Assembly (NCBI GenBank): GCA_037482015.1
Contig: JBBFKT010000007.1
Span: forward strand, 44,407-108,406
Source: Thermodesulforhabdaceae bacterium
GTDB taxonomy: Bacteria > Desulfobacterota > Syntrophobacteria > Syntrophobacterales > Thermodesulforhabdaceae
DNA length: 64,000 bases
Direction: 5' to 3'
Numbering within the stretch: the first letter of the stretch is position 1; each line of letters starts with the position of its first letter. Shown here piece by piece: positions 10,207-18,775 of this stretch. Position numbers and translations under genes: made by a program. Under the pieces are notes generated by a model that worked only from the letters and a program-made list of their open reading frames with translations, ran no database searches and was not told the DNA's origin.

Positions 10207-10350
10207 TCTTGTTTGTCCTCCTGATTGAACCCAACAAATCCCAATCCGTAATGACAATGGTCAGCCAAATCAAACATTGAAGAATATAGCACATTATGCG
10301 AGATCGAGAAAACCGCCACAACCAGAATTTAGAAAAGGTGTAAATATGCG

Positions 10351-10381
10351 AAGCCCCGGCATTTAAAACGCCAGGGCTTTT
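10351..10381. terminator. Stem-loop terminator between convergent and co-directional units
   Basis: AAGCCCCGGC pairs with GCCAGGGCTT across a loop of about ten A/T bases, with one mismatch in the stem. T-rich sequence follows on the forward strand and A-rich sequence lies upstream. It follows the end of the redox operon region and precedes the exporter operon, so it probably ends reverse-strand transcription from the redox genes. Confidence 0.55.
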
Positions 10382-10406
10382 CATAGTGATTTGCTAGGCA
10401 ATCAAG

Positions 10407-10592
10407 TTATTTTGAATACAATGAGCATTTGGTGAAATCAACAGGTTTCCCACATTTAGAACACTTGCGAGGCTTATCAAATTCGTCCGAAAAGATTTCT
10501 ATCTCCTCATCGCATTCCGGACATCGGCATAAAAAAGATTGAAGATTTTTAAATTGTTCAAAGCCAGGGCAATGTTTTGGGGTTGTTGTCAT
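10407..10592 (-). CDS. Small zinc-ribbon protein, function unknown
   Basis: 61 residues from an ATG with AAGGAG upstream. It contains two CxxC pairs (CPEC near residue 24 and CSKC near residue 44), plus extra cysteines at the ends, which should hold one zinc or iron ion. It is the last gene of the oxygen-defence operon, 14 bases after the flavodoxin gene. It is not a rubredoxin in the strict sense (no CPxCG pair at both ends). A role as a small metal or redox partner is inference from position. Confidence 0.7.
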   Translation of the reverse strand: MTTTPKHCPGFEQFKNLQSFLCRCPECDEEIEIFSDEFDKPRKCSKCGKPVDFTKCSLYSK

Positions 10593-10606
10593 AGCTCTAC
10601 TCCTTT

Positions 10607-11050
10607 TTAACTCATGACCTTCTTGGCTATTTCTTTACCATAGGCTTGAGCCATCTGTATTCCACCACCAAGGTCTGCTGATTTTAGTCGCAAACCATCA
10701 CTAACCATGTTCATCTTAAGCACGTGGAGCATGGTGTTATAGATTCGATCGATAGCCTCACCGCTCCAGCCAAAAGCACCAAAAGCGCCGCCAACTTTTC
10801 CCTCAACGCCGATGGACTCGAGTTTGAAAAGAAGCGTCTTTATAGACTGAACCATTTCTCCATGATAGGTGGGAGAACCGATAACTATAGCATCATATTC
10901 CTTAGGATTATCCTTTTCAGGATCAAAATCATTAACGTTAACAACTTTCGCCTCAACACCGCCAAATCTGATACCTTCTGCTATGAGTTCAGCAATCCTT
11001 TGAGTCTGGTTAGTTCTGGTTGCGTAAATAATAAGAGCTTTCTTGCTCAT
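10607..11050 (-). CDS. Stand-alone flavodoxin
   Basis: 147 residues of flavodoxin fold. The phosphate loop reads YATRTNQTQRIA and the two flavin-shielding loops are GSPTYHGEMV and GAFGAFGWSGEA. The sequence resembles the C-terminal flavodoxin half of rubredoxin:oxygen oxidoreductases (FprA) more than classical electron-transfer flavodoxins; the diiron half is absent here. It lies three bases after the zinc-ribbon gene upstream. It probably shuttles electrons to the peroxide- or superoxide-reducing proteins of the operon (inference). Confidence 0.85.
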   Translation of the reverse strand: MSKKALIIYATRTNQTQRIAELIAEGIRFGGVEAKVVNVNDFDPEKDNPKEYDAIVIGSPTYHGEMVQSIKTLLFKLESIGVEGKVGGAFGAFGWSGEAIDRIYNTMLHVLKMNMVSDGLRLKSADLGGGIQMAQAYGKEIAKKVMS

Positions 11051-11053
11051 GAT

Positions 11054-11245
11054 TTATTTCTCCTCTACTTCCTCGACATGTTCGACCTTAGCGGCGTGCT
11101 TTGTGCCACACATAGGGCAAAGAACTTCAATTTCCTCCTCGGGTCCTATGTATTTTTCTCGCAGTTTTTCGGGACCTAAAAAGCTCACATCCCCACAGGC
11201 ACACTGCGGACACTGCCCTCTTACTTTGTAACGTTTCTTGCTCAT
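11054..11245 (-). CDS. Small zinc-ribbon protein, function unknown
   Basis: 63 residues, starting at an ATG with AGGAGGT upstream. CPQCACGD near residue 12 and CPMCGT near residue 43 form a zinc-ribbon pair. The C terminus is very acidic (VEHVEEVEEK). No family name is recognised. It lies between the rubrerythrin-like and flavodoxin genes, so a link to redox stress or iron handling is likely but unproven. Confidence 0.72.
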   Translation of the reverse strand: MSKKRYKVRGQCPQCACGDVSFLGPEKLREKYIGPEEEIEVLCPMCGTKHAAKVEHVEEVEEK

Positions 11246-11275
11246 GTAACCACCTCCTTTAGTTTTTGCGTAAAT

Positions 11276-11809
11276 TCAGGCTCCATCGAGCCCTCCTCGA
11301 CCTTTTTCCATCAACCATCCCTGAGGATCTTCGTAATAAAACTTCAAATCAGCGAGCAGTCTCAGATGTTCTTTCTCTTCGGCAATGAATGCCTCTATAA
11401 AGTTTTTCTCATCTTCGTCCTGAGCAATTTCAAGCTGTTTTTTGAACAGAGCTATGGCCTTTTCCTCAAGTTCACGACCAGTATCTAAAGGAAGCTTCAC
11501 GGATCCACACTCAATATTGCCGGCCTTTTTGTGATGCTGTCGAACTTTTTGAAGAATCGCATCAGCAATCGAAACACGTTCCGGGATATAGCGACAGGCA
11601 CTGCTCCACTGATTGGTTTTGGAGAGTTCTTCCTGAGCAGACTTCAGCCTCTCAATATCGCGAATTTCGGCTTCTTTAAGAACTTCAAGAATGTCGCGAC
11701 CAACGGAATCATCACATTTCTTAGCCCAATCTTCATAAAATTTTGCCTTTTTTTCTTTAAGCTCCAGAATATCGCAGAAAAAACTCTCTAAATGTTGTTT
11801 AAGACTCAT
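11276..11809 (-). CDS. Rubrerythrin-like ferritin-fold protein without a rubredoxin tail
   Basis: 177 residues from the ATG at 11809, chosen because CAGGAG stands nine bases before it. It is helical. Glutamate-rich helices carry ExxH-type motifs (KEAEIRDIERL, and IAEEKEHLRLLADLKFYYEDP near the C terminus), as in the diiron ferritin-like superfamily. The C-terminal rubredoxin domain of true rubrerythrin is missing. It could act as a peroxide-reducing diiron protein served by the nearby flavodoxin or zinc ribbons, or as a sensor; I cannot decide between them. Confidence 0.72.
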   Translation of the reverse strand: MSLKQHLESFFCDILELKEKKAKFYEDWAKKCDDSVGRDILEVLKEAEIRDIERLKSAQEELSKTNQWSSACRYIPERVSIADAILQKVRQHHKKAGNIECGSVKLPLDTGRELEEKAIALFKKQLEIAQDEDEKNFIEAFIAEEKEHLRLLADLKFYYEDPQGWLMEKGRGGLDGA

Positions 11810-11832
11810 TGCTTTACTCTCCTGATCAGATT

Positions 11833-11869
11833 CCCTGCAGGAAGCTTTCTGCATAAACTTCCTGCAGGG
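11833..11869. repeat. 12-bp perfect inverted repeat between ferritin and rubrerythrin-like genes
   Basis: CCCTGCAGGAAG at 11833-11844 is matched by CTTCCTGCAGGG at 11858-11869 around a 13-base loop. There is no T-run on the reverse strand, so it is not a normal terminator there. It may stabilise or process the ferritin mRNA, or be an operator for the downstream genes. Confidence 0.6.
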
Positions 11870-11885
11870 TAAAATTCAAAGGGTG

Positions 11886-12422
11886 TTAATCTTTAGATGG
11901 TCTGAGATTTACTATGGTGGTTCCAGGAGGAAGGGTGAATGTCCGCTGAGCCAGTTCGCGATCTAACATAAAAAGGCCATGGCTACCTTCTACAAACCGA
12001 ACCTTATTGAGGACATCGGCGGCACTGGCTTCTTCTTCAACCTGTTCAGCCACAAACCACTGAAGGAAATTATTGGTAGCGTGGTCTTTTTCTTCAATAG
12101 CCTGATCTACAAGTCTGTGGATCCGTTCTGTAACATGTCGCTCATGTTCAGCCACATGCTCAAAAACGGCTGTAACTGACTGCCATTCAGTTGGAGGACC
12201 ATCAATAGGCTGAAGATCAACCTTAGCTCCTCGCTCGTTGATATACGAATAAAACTTCATCGCATGGGAAAGTTCTTCCAGAGCCTGCACCTCCATCCAT
12301 CGGGCGAATCCCTCAAGTCCTTTGCTTTTTAAGTAAGTTGCCATGGAGAGGTAGAGGTAGGAAGAATACAATTCCCATTTAACTTGATCGTTAAGGGCTT
12401 TGGTCATTTTTTCAGAAAGCAT
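11886..12422 (-). CDS. ftn: Ferritin (iron-storage protein)
   Basis: 178 residues. The start [20 protein letters not shown] and the next block ([20 protein letters not shown]) are characteristic of bacterial non-haem ferritin. The ferroxidase ligands fall in E ([10 protein letters not shown]), ExxH (EELSHAMKF) and QVEEE. It stores iron as ferric mineral and so limits Fenton chemistry. It lies four bases after the desulfoferrodoxin gene. Its length is typical. Confidence 0.93.
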   Translation of the reverse strand: MLSEKMTKALNDQVKWELYSSYLYLSMATYLKSKGLEGFARWMEVQALEELSHAMKFYSYINERGAKVDLQPIDGPPTEWQSVTAVFEHVAEHERHVTERIHRLVDQAIEEKDHATNNFLQWFVAEQVEEEASAADVLNKVRFVEGSHGLFMLDRELAQRTFTLPPGTTIVNLRPSKD

Positions 12423-12426
12423 CGTA

Positions 12427-12810
12427 TCACACCTCGGCTTTCCAGAGTCCGTGGAGGTTGCAATATTCTCTCAAGGTATATTTCCCCGGTGGCAAACAAA
12501 AGACCGCTTCTGGAGCATCGCCGGGTTTAAGAAATTGTTTATAAGCCTTGCCTTGTTCATCAATCACTTCGATCCACTCAATATAGTGCTTTTCTTCCAT
12601 CGGATGAGCTACACTTCCGACTTTGACCTTGAGCCCTTCCGTTACCTGTTCAGCAACCGGCACATGCTTTTCCTTTGAGGCATCCACGGTGTTCTCAACA
12701 AACAGCTTCATGGGCTGTCCGCAGCAAACCAGTTCACCTTTGCCACCGTGTAACACTTCAACGATGTTCCCGCAAACTTCACATTTGTAAACCTGGAGCT
12801 TCTCTGCCAT
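12427..12810 (-). CDS. dfx: Desulfoferrodoxin (superoxide reductase)
   Basis: 127 residues. The N-terminal desulforedoxin domain holds YKCEVCGN and VCCGQPM, which bind a Cys4 iron centre. The C-terminal neelaredoxin domain carries histidines in [17 protein letters not shown] and the end motif [10 protein letters not shown], which together give the His4-Cys iron site. It reduces superoxide to hydrogen peroxide without making oxygen, a hallmark of anaerobes. Peroxide made here can be removed by the Tpx encoded just upstream. Confidence 0.95.
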   Translation of the reverse strand: MAEKLQVYKCEVCGNIVEVLHGGKGELVCCGQPMKLFVENTVDASKEKHVPVAEQVTEGLKVKVGSVAHPMEEKHYIEWIEVIDEQGKAYKQFLKPGDAPEAVFCLPPGKYTLREYCNLHGLWKAEV

Positions 12811-12841
12811 TTTTTACCTCCTTATTTTTCAGTGGTTCTAA

Positions 12842-13360
12842 TTAGACACAGGCTCTGGCAGCCGCCAAAGCTGCTTCATAATTTGGTTCGTGACTGACTT
12901 CTGGAACGAGTTCTCTGTATTTTATAATCCCATCACGCGAGATTACGAATACAGCACGAGCAAGGAGTCTCAAATCTTTTATAAGCACGCCGTAATTTTT
13001 GCCAAAAGAAGCAGAACGATGGTCAGAAAGGGTTATCACCTGAGCCGATTCAGGATCAATACCTGCTGCTCCACACCATCTCTTTTGGGCAAAAGGAAGG
13101 TCCATGCTGATGATTAGAACTTTAACATCCTTTCCTAGTTTGGTAACTTCTTCATTGAATTTTCGTCCCTCGATATCACAAACGGGCGTATCAAGTGATG
13201 GAACGGATGCAATAACCAGGACTTGTCCAAGAAAATTATCAAGGCTAACCGATGATAAATCCGTTTTAACCACTTCGAAATTTGGTGCTTTTTGTCCCAC
13301 ATCCACCGGTGTTCCCTCTAACTCAAAAGGTGCTCCTCTAACCGTAACAACAAATCCCAT
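12842..13360 (-). CDS. tpx: Thiol peroxidase (Tpx-type peroxiredoxin)
   Basis: 172 residues from ATG at 13360, which has GGGAGG upstream; the longer frame to 13408 lacks a site. The peroxidatic cysteine is in PSLDTPVCDIEGRKF and the resolving cysteine in AQKRWCGAAGI, the spacing of an atypical 2-Cys Tpx. It reduces hydrogen and organic peroxides using thioredoxin-like donors. It is the first gene of the oxygen-defence operon. Confidence 0.94.
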   Translation of the reverse strand: MGFVVTVRGAPFELEGTPVDVGQKAPNFEVVKTDLSSVSLDNFLGQVLVIASVPSLDTPVCDIEGRKFNEEVTKLGKDVKVLIISMDLPFAQKRWCGAAGIDPESAQVITLSDHRSASFGKNYGVLIKDLRLLARAVFVISRDGIIKYRELVPEVSHEPNYEAALAAARACV

Positions 13361-13501
13361 TGTTTCCTCCCTTTTCTGATTTAACCAAACCGATTTTTCC
13401 CTCAGCAATTTTTAACTAAAAATAATTTTCATGTAGGAATTTTCAAGTCATTGTGAAGAGATTAGCAAAATGACCACGACTTTAACAGCACAACAAAAAC
13501 C

Positions 13502-13530
13502 TTGACAAAATCCGGGATGAAATGTTAAGT
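13502..13530 (+). promoter_or_regulatory. Probable promoter of the TAXI-TRAP operon
   Basis: TTGACA at 13502-13507 and TTAAGT at 13525-13530 are separated by 17 bases. A loose inverted repeat (TTTTGTAAAAT / ATTTAGTAAAA) lies directly downstream around 13535-13565 and could be an operator. The 5' leader to the start at 13706 would be about 170 bases long. Confidence 0.45.
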
Positions 13531-13705
13531 ATTGTTTTGTAAAATAATGTTTCATTTAGTAAAACACCAAATCAGATTAATTGTCGTTCGATCTTCGCTC
13601 TTTGGCTTTATCTTTCTCAAGTTTTCATTTCTCTGCAAGGTCAATTTTCAAAAGCTCTCCACTAGCTGGTTCTCAATGGCTGACATGCAGAAGGAGGGAA
13701 AACAC

Positions 13706-15856
13706 ATGGACTTTGATTCAGGGCTTGAAATCCAAACTAAGGGCTTCGGACGAGTTATCTGGAAGATTTTAACCACTGTGCTGGTTTTAGCAAGTATCTA
13801 CAGCATTTATGTTGTAATTCATCCGCATACGCCCTTATCAAAACTACGAATTTCTGTTCTGGACATTACTCAACTTCAGAGAGCTACTCACGTTTTTCTT
13901 TTGCTTATCTCTGGTTTCCTGCTTTCATCACTCCACCCTTATCCTTCGCCCCCTTCTGCAGGAACGTTTATTTTTTTATTATTCGCTCTAGTTCCCATAG
14001 CGGCTCTATATAAACTAAAGATCTCTTTTACAATCAAGATTATGTGCCTCTTAATATGGCTATTAATCATGATGCCTTTGTTTTTTCCAAAATCTAGAAG
14101 GGGTATCGATTTCCTGGTAGCGACCCTTATGATCATTCCATATATCTATGAAATTAAGATGTTCGAAGATCTAATAATGAGAGCCATGTTTCCAGAACCC
14201 CTGGATATTTTTATGTCCTTTACAATGTTTATAGGGCTCTTAGGATTGGTATATAGATTAACCGGTCCGGTGCTTCCCTGTTTGGTGCTTTTCTTTCTCT
14301 TTTACAATCTTTATGGAGAAATCTTCCCCAAAATACTTTCCCATCCCCCTTTTGATTTCGATCTCCTGCTAGGAAAAATCTACTGTGAGACAGAAGCTGG
14401 TCTTTTTGGACTTATTACAGGTGTATCTTCCAAATACCTCGTTTACTTCACTATACTTGGTGGCATAGTTGGAGCTCTTAGAATTGGTCGTCTAATTGCT
14501 AATCTTGCGTCTGTAGTGGTAGGTAAAGGGCGGGATGCTCCAGGTAAAGTAACAATTGTAGCCAGTATATTTATGGGAATGTTCAGTGGATCCGGTGCTG
14601 CAGATACTCAATTCGTAAGCACTATAGCAAAGCCTCTGTATGAGCAAGCTGGTTATAACAAACATATTGCTGCAGGAATTTCCGCTACAGCGGGCACCAT
14701 AGCTATGGTAACGCCCCCAGTGCTAGGATCAATGGCATTCATCATGGTAGAAATTCTTTCCATTCCTTATTCCTGGGTATGCATCATGGCTTTAGGTCCT
14801 ATGATTTTATACCTCGTGGCCATCTGGAGCTATAACCGCTATTATGCAATCTGCCAAAACCTAAAAATGATAGAAACAGGAGAAACTCTAACTTACAAAT
14901 ATTTTCTGGGATACATTCATATTTTCTTGCCCATAATTTTGATAATTGTGATGATCTTTTTAGGATACCCGGTAAACATCGGCGTAGTTATAGCCACCGC
15001 AACTTTTATAATTATAGCTTACATCGACAGACGAATTGAACGCCCAAATTTGCAAATAATCATAAACGGTTTAGCCACCGGTTTTCGTGCATTATTACCA
15101 ATAGGCACTGCCGTCGTTGCCGCAAATGTTATTATGACGCTTATGGTAATTACGGGTCTTCCTAGCAAGTTCTCACTTTTGCTTGGTCATATAGCCGGAC
15201 AAAACCTTTTTATTGCCACATTATTCGCGGCAACTTTCAGTCTCATTCTGGGCATGGGTGTTCCTCCTACAGCAACATATGTTATAGCTTCATCCCTTAC
15301 CGCTCCCGCCATCTGCCAAATAGCCATAGCAAATGGGATCCCTGGAGAAGCCGCTCTTCTTGCAACTCATATGTTTATCATGTATTATGCAATTCTGGCT
15401 GATGTAACTCCTCCAGTGGCACTTTCCGCTTATGCATCTGCTAGCGTCTTTGGAACCCATCCTCTTACTACTGGCGTTTACGCCGCTAGAGTAGCTATTC
15501 CCAAATACATAGTAGGCTTTTCATTCATTCTCTCATTCTATGGAACAGCTCTACTTATTGTGCCCGTATGGAAGGTGAGTTCAGGGCAAGAGGCTTTGAT
15601 GTTAAGCCTGGGAAGGTTCATATTTGCAATAGGTGGAAGCTGGATTTTGTCTATGGCAACGGCTGGTTACGCTTTCAGACACTTAAACAACAAAGAACGA
15701 TGGATACTTGGTATACTTTCTCTCGGACTATTCTGGCCTAGCTGGAGTTTTAATTTAATAGCAGCTATGGGTATAGCTTTATTATTCTTCGCCTTTAAGA
15801 AAACCAAAGGGGGTGAAAGATTGGAACAAACGAGCGAATATGGAAGCAAGGGTTAG
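13706..15856 (+). CDS. TAXI-TRAP transporter, fused 4TM/12TM permease
   Basis: 716 residues from the ATG at 13706, with AAGGAGG eight bases upstream; the in-frame ATG at 13532 would add 58 residues of unlikely sequence. About 16-18 membrane segments are visible. The motifs GMFSGSGAADTQFVSTIAKP (about residue 290) and LGMGVPPTATYVIASSL (about residue 515) are hallmarks of the DctM part of fused TRAP permeases. It uses an ion gradient to import the solute delivered by the next gene's product, commonly a dicarboxylate or amino acid in TAXI systems; the substrate is unknown. Confidence 0.92.
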   Translation: MDFDSGLEIQTKGFGRVIWKILTTVLVLASIYSIYVVIHPHTPLSKLRISVLDITQLQRATHVFLLLISGFLLSSLHPYPSPPSAGTFIFLLFALVPIAALYKLKISFTIKIMCLLIWLLIMMPLFFPKSRRGIDFLVATLMIIPYIYEIKMFEDLIMRAMFPEPLDIFMSFTMFIGLLGLVYRLTGPVLPCLVLFFLFYNLYGEIFPKILSHPPFDFDLLLGKIYCETEAGLFGLITGVSSKYLVYFTILGGIVGALRIGRLIANLASVVVGKGRDAPGKVTIVASIFMGMFSGSGAADTQFVSTIAKPLYEQAGYNKHIAAGISATAGTIAMVTPPVLGSMAFIMVEILSIPYSWVCIMALGPMILYLVAIWSYNRYYAICQNLKMIETGETLTYKYFLGYIHIFLPIILIIVMIFLGYPVNIGVVIATATFIIIAYIDRRIERPNLQIIINGLATGFRALLPIGTAVVAANVIMTLMVITGLPSKFSLLLGHIAGQNLFIATLFAATFSLILGMGVPPTATYVIASSLTAPAICQIAIANGIPGEAALLATHMFIMYYAILADVTPPVALSAYASASVFGTHPLTTGVYAARVAIPKYIVGFSFILSFYGTALLIVPVWKVSSGQEALMLSLGRFIFAIGGSWILSMATAGYAFRHLNNKERWILGILSLGLFWPSWSFNLIAAMGIALLFFAFKKTKGGERLEQTSEYGSKG

Positions 15857-15901
15857 CCAGGACTCAGGGTAAAAAATGTTGGATAAGCAAAGGAGGCAGC
15901 C

Positions 15902-16912
15902 ATGAAGAAGTTAATGATGTTAATAATGTCAGTTGTCCTGATGGTTGGAGTTACTGTAAACAACCTATCAGCGGAAGAAAAAACGGCTAACATCATTATT
16001 GCCACTGGTGGACTTGGAGGTGTCTATTATTATTACGGCACAGCTGTATCGGAAATCCTTTCTCAAAAAGGTGGACTCAAAGCAACCGCTATCCAGACAG
16101 CAGCATCTATTGACAACATTCTGCTAATTCAAAAGAAAACTGATCCAAATGCTGGCACATTCTATTGTGGAACCGTTTTACCTGATTCTGCTTACCTTGC
16201 CTACACGGGAAAGCATGAAAAATTCAAAGATAGTCCGGCAAAGGATCTAAGAGTATTGTGGGCAATGTATCCCAATTTTCTCCACATAGTAACCACATCT
16301 AATTCTGGCATTAAGTCTCTCGCTGACTTAAAAGGCAAAAGGGTCTCAACGGGAGCACCCAATTCTGGAACTGAAGTTGAAGCCTTTTTGGTAATAGAAG
16401 CAGCGGGGTTGAGTCCAAAGGATTTTTCAAAGCACGAACGACTTGGAGCAGCTGAATCTGCCGAGGCTCTCGCTGCCGGAACAATTGATGCCTATTTCTG
16501 GTCAGGAGGACTGCCCACAGCATCGATTACGGAACTTGGCACCACTCTAAGCAGAAAAGGTGCAAAGATGGAATTTATTCCACTAGCTCCAAATGATCCT
16601 GTCGTTCAAAAGTTGCTACAAGATTATCCGGGGATTATGGAGGCAAACACCATACCAAAGGACGTTTACAACACAGAAAAGGACGTGCCTACCCTTGCCT
16701 TCTGGAACCTCTTCCTCTGCTCAGCATCTCTTCCTCAGGATGTAGCTTACAAAATGACAAAGACTCTGTTCGAAAACATCAAACAGCTACACGAAGGCGT
16801 TAAAGCATCTAAGGACACAACGCCGGAAAATACCGTAAAGTTTATCAAAGGAACAATTCCCTTCCACGATGGAGCCGTAAAATACTTTAAGGAGATAGGA
16901 GCAATCAAGTAA
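15902..16912 (+). CDS. TAXI-family TRAP solute-binding protein
   Basis: 336 residues with AGGAGG upstream of the ATG. Residues 1-24 form a signal peptide ending near LSA. The mature start IIIATGGLGGVYYYYGTAVS and the AASIDNILLIQ block identify the TRAP-associated extracytoplasmic immunogenic (TAXI) family, and a DLKGKRVSTGAPNSGTE loop lies in the second lobe. It binds the substrate in the periplasm for the fused permease encoded 45 bases upstream. Confidence 0.92.
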   Translation: MKKLMMLIMSVVLMVGVTVNNLSAEEKTANIIIATGGLGGVYYYYGTAVSEILSQKGGLKATAIQTAASIDNILLIQKKTDPNAGTFYCGTVLPDSAYLAYTGKHEKFKDSPAKDLRVLWAMYPNFLHIVTTSNSGIKSLADLKGKRVSTGAPNSGTEVEAFLVIEAAGLSPKDFSKHERLGAAESAEALAAGTIDAYFWSGGLPTASITELGTTLSRKGAKMEFIPLAPNDPVVQKLLQDYPGIMEANTIPKDVYNTEKDVPTLAFWNLFLCSASLPQDVAYKMTKTLFENIKQLHEGVKASKDTTPENTVKFIKGTIPFHDGAVKYFKEIGAIK

Positions 16913-16922
16913 TTCTCAAATA

Positions 16923-16951
16923 CAGGCAGAGACAATAAAAGTCTCTGCCTG
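16923..16951 (+). repeat. Perfect 11-bp stem-loop after the TAXI binding-protein gene
   Basis: CAGGCAGAGAC at 16923-16933 pairs exactly with GTCTCTGCCTG at 16941-16951 over a seven-base A-rich loop. It has no long T-run on the forward strand, so it is more likely an mRNA-stabilising or partly terminating element that favours the binding protein over the downstream DUF1850 gene. Confidence 0.65.
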
Positions 16952-16967
16952 CACACTCCCGATTTAA

Positions 16968-17408
16968 ATGCCCAAATCTCTTTTTAGAAAACCCTCAGAC
17001 ATATTGCACCATTTTGCGAGAGAGAAATTTCTTTTCGCTATCATGCTCTTGATTTTAACCGCTTTAATTGTAAGACCTGTGCTTTTTACGAGAGATGGGA
17101 AGGTTGAGCGAGTTGTATGGTTATGGATCTGGAGCAAAATTCAAGTGAGCTTTGTAAACTCCGTAACGGAAAAGATGGTTGAAATCAGTTTCTACCCCTT
17201 GTGGAAATTTTCTTTCTTTGTTGCCAGAACAGATCCTGAAACGGAAGCCTATTACACTGGTGGTAAATACCGATGGAATGACCTCTTAAGAAAGGAACAC
17301 GTTTCATCTTTGAGTTATTGTTCCATAAAAGGCGTTACAATTTGCACTTCAGTGGGCTGCTTTTCAACTGAAGACGGCTGTATTTCTATCAATCTTTTAT
17401 GGCCATGA
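16968..17408 (+). CDS. DUF1850-like protein of the TAXI-TRAP operon
   Basis: 146 residues. One membrane segment lies near residues 20-38, and the rest is probably periplasmic. The block VNSVTEKMVEISFYPLWKF fits DUF1850, a family found beside TAXI-TRAP genes and of unknown biochemical role. The similarity is modest, and the C-terminal half has five cysteines that are not typical. Position after the binding protein supports the call. Confidence 0.62.
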   Translation: MPKSLFRKPSDILHHFAREKFLFAIMLLILTALIVRPVLFTRDGKVERVVWLWIWSKIQVSFVNSVTEKMVEISFYPLWKFSFFVARTDPETEAYYTGGKYRWNDLLRKEHVSSLSYCSIKGVTICTSVGCFSTEDGCISINLLWP

Positions 17409-17453
17409 AATAATACCGGTGTTTAAGGTCGTAAAATTTTTCCTTTTTATTTC

Positions 17454-17483
17454 TTGACACAATCCTCTGACAAAGAGTAGAAG
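17454..17483 (+). promoter_or_regulatory. Probable promoter of the cobalamin riboswitch transcript
   Basis: TTGACA lies at 17454-17459 and a four-of-six -10 match, TAGAAG, at 17478-17483. Transcription from it would start about 25 bases before the riboswitch aptamer. Confidence 0.45.
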
Positions 17484-17512
17484 AGTAATTGTAAAGACAA
17501 CATGAAGATACG

Positions 17513-17691
17513 GCTCAGGTGCTCGTGAGAGCTTAAAAGGGAATCCCGTGAGAATCGGGAGCGGTCCCGCCGCTGTAACCTCTAGTTACTCACCCAAGTA
17601 AAGGGGGGTAAAGCTCTTAGCAAATTAAGCCACTGTCCAGCAAAGGATGGGAAGGCTGCTGAGAGTATGGAGGAAGCCAGAAGACCTGCCT
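17513..17691 (+). ncRNA. Cobalamin (adenosylcobalamin-type) riboswitch
   Basis: The conserved blocks of the B12 riboswitch appear in order: GGTGC near 17518, GGGAATCCCGTGAGAATC near 17540, GGTCCCGCCGCTGTAA near 17563, GCCACTG near 17630, and the closing B12 box GAAGCCAGAAGACCTGCC near 17672. No gene lies on it. It should sense intracellular cobalamin and switch off the downstream cobalt chelatase gene. The 17409-17887 gap is almost wholly this leader. Confidence 0.95.
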
Positions 17692-17763
17692 GAGGCTGAA
17701 AGGGCTTTCGCACGGACGATGCGATATGGTGCCCTCTGGTGGATGAAGAAAACAGGGTGCAAT

Positions 17764-17795
17764 CCCCAGAGTCTTGAAAGGCTCTGGGGTTTTTT
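17764..17795 (+). terminator. Intrinsic terminator of the riboswitch expression platform
   Basis: CCCCAGAG at 17764-17771 pairs with CTCTGGGG at 17782-17789 and is followed by a T6 run. It lies about 70 bases after the aptamer and about 95 bases before the cbiK start, so control is probably by transcription attenuation when cobalamin is bound. Confidence 0.9.
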
Positions 17796-17887
17796 ATTAT
17801 GCACCGTCCCTCCTCATCATTTCACAAACCTTAACCCCCGGAATGTCCCCCAGCATTCCGGGGCATCACAAAAAAGGAGGTTAAAAG

Positions 17888-18775
17888 ATGTTCAAAAAAA
17901 TTGCAATACTTTGTGTGATTTTGCTTTTCACAGCCATTTTTTCAACGGAGGCTCACAGTATGAAAGCATCTAAAGAAGAAAACAAAAAAGCTATACTTCT
18001 GGTCACTTTTGGAACCAGTATCCCTGAAGCTCAAAAAGCCTTCGATAACATAGACGCCATGGCTAAAAAAGCTTTTCCAGATATCCCTATTCGCTGGGCT
18101 TACACATCCAAAACCATTCGAGCTAAATTAGCCAAACAGGGGAAACAACTCGATTCCCCAGAACTTGCTTTAGCAAAGCTCATGGAAGAAGGTTACACTC
18201 ATGTAGCCGTCCTTTCTCTTCACGTCATCCCTGGTGAAGAATTCCACACCCTTAACCATAACGCCTCACTTTTTGCTCTAATGGATGGCGGATTCAAAAA
18301 TATAGTAGTGGGTCAGCCACTTTTATCATCTTACGATGACCTTGAACGAACCGCTGACATAATGCTAAAGACTCTTCCCCAAACAAGAAAACCTCAGGAT
18401 GCCGTGTTATTCATGGGACACGGAAGCGGAAAACATCCAGCCGACAGCATATACGTTGCCATGAACGCCATTCTCAACAAAAAAGACTCTTACGCATATC
18501 TTGCAACTGTAGATGGTCATCCCACTCTTGACGACATCATACCTGAACTAACGGCAAAAAAAGTGAAAAAAGTTTTCCTTGTGCCCTTTATGACGGTGGC
18601 GGGTGATCACGCCAGAAATGACATGGCGGGAGATTCTCCTGAAAGCTGGAAATCTATTTTAAATTCAAAGGGTTTCTCCTGTGAACCCATATTGAAAGGC
18701 ATGGCGGAATATCCTGAAATTGTTAACATATGGCTCGACCACCTTAAAGAGGCTCTTGAGCGCCTTGAGAAATAG
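17888..18775 (+). CDS. cbiK: Exported (periplasmic-type) sirohydrochlorin cobaltochelatase CbiK
   Basis: 295 residues with AGGAGG before the ATG. Residues 1-22 are a signal peptide, so the enzyme should be exported. The body is the class II chelatase CbiK fold: AILLVTFGTSIPEAQKAFD, the metal-binding histidines in LSLHVIPGEEFH and FMGHGSGKHPAD, and VDGHPTLDD. It inserts cobalt (possibly iron) into sirohydrochlorin in the anaerobic cobalamin route. A periplasmic CbiK paralogue is known in Desulfovibrio, where its role is debated (haem or metal trafficking). Riboswitch control ties this copy to cobalamin supply. Its 3' end overlaps the convergent QueG-like gene by 32 bases. Confidence 0.93.
   Translation: MFKKIAILCVILLFTAIFSTEAHSMKASKEENKKAILLVTFGTSIPEAQKAFDNIDAMAKKAFPDIPIRWAYTSKTIRAKLAKQGKQLDSPELALAKLMEEGYTHVAVLSLHVIPGEEFHTLNHNASLFALMDGGFKNIVVGQPLLSSYDDLERTADIMLKTLPQTRKPQDAVLFMGHGSGKHPADSIYVAMNAILNKKDSYAYLATVDGHPTLDDIIPELTAKKVKKVFLVPFMTVAGDHARNDMAGDSPESWKSILNSKGFSCEPILKGMAEYPEIVNIWLDHLKEALERLEK

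Noticed and set aside
13532..13705. N-terminal extension of the TRAP permease
   Set aside because: The ATG at 13706 has a perfect AAGGAGG at the right distance, while the extension has none and overlaps the likely operator region.
17647..17973. Forward reading frame of 108 codons
   Set aside because: It runs through the riboswitch aptamer, its terminator and the cbiK leader; its sequence has no protein-like features.
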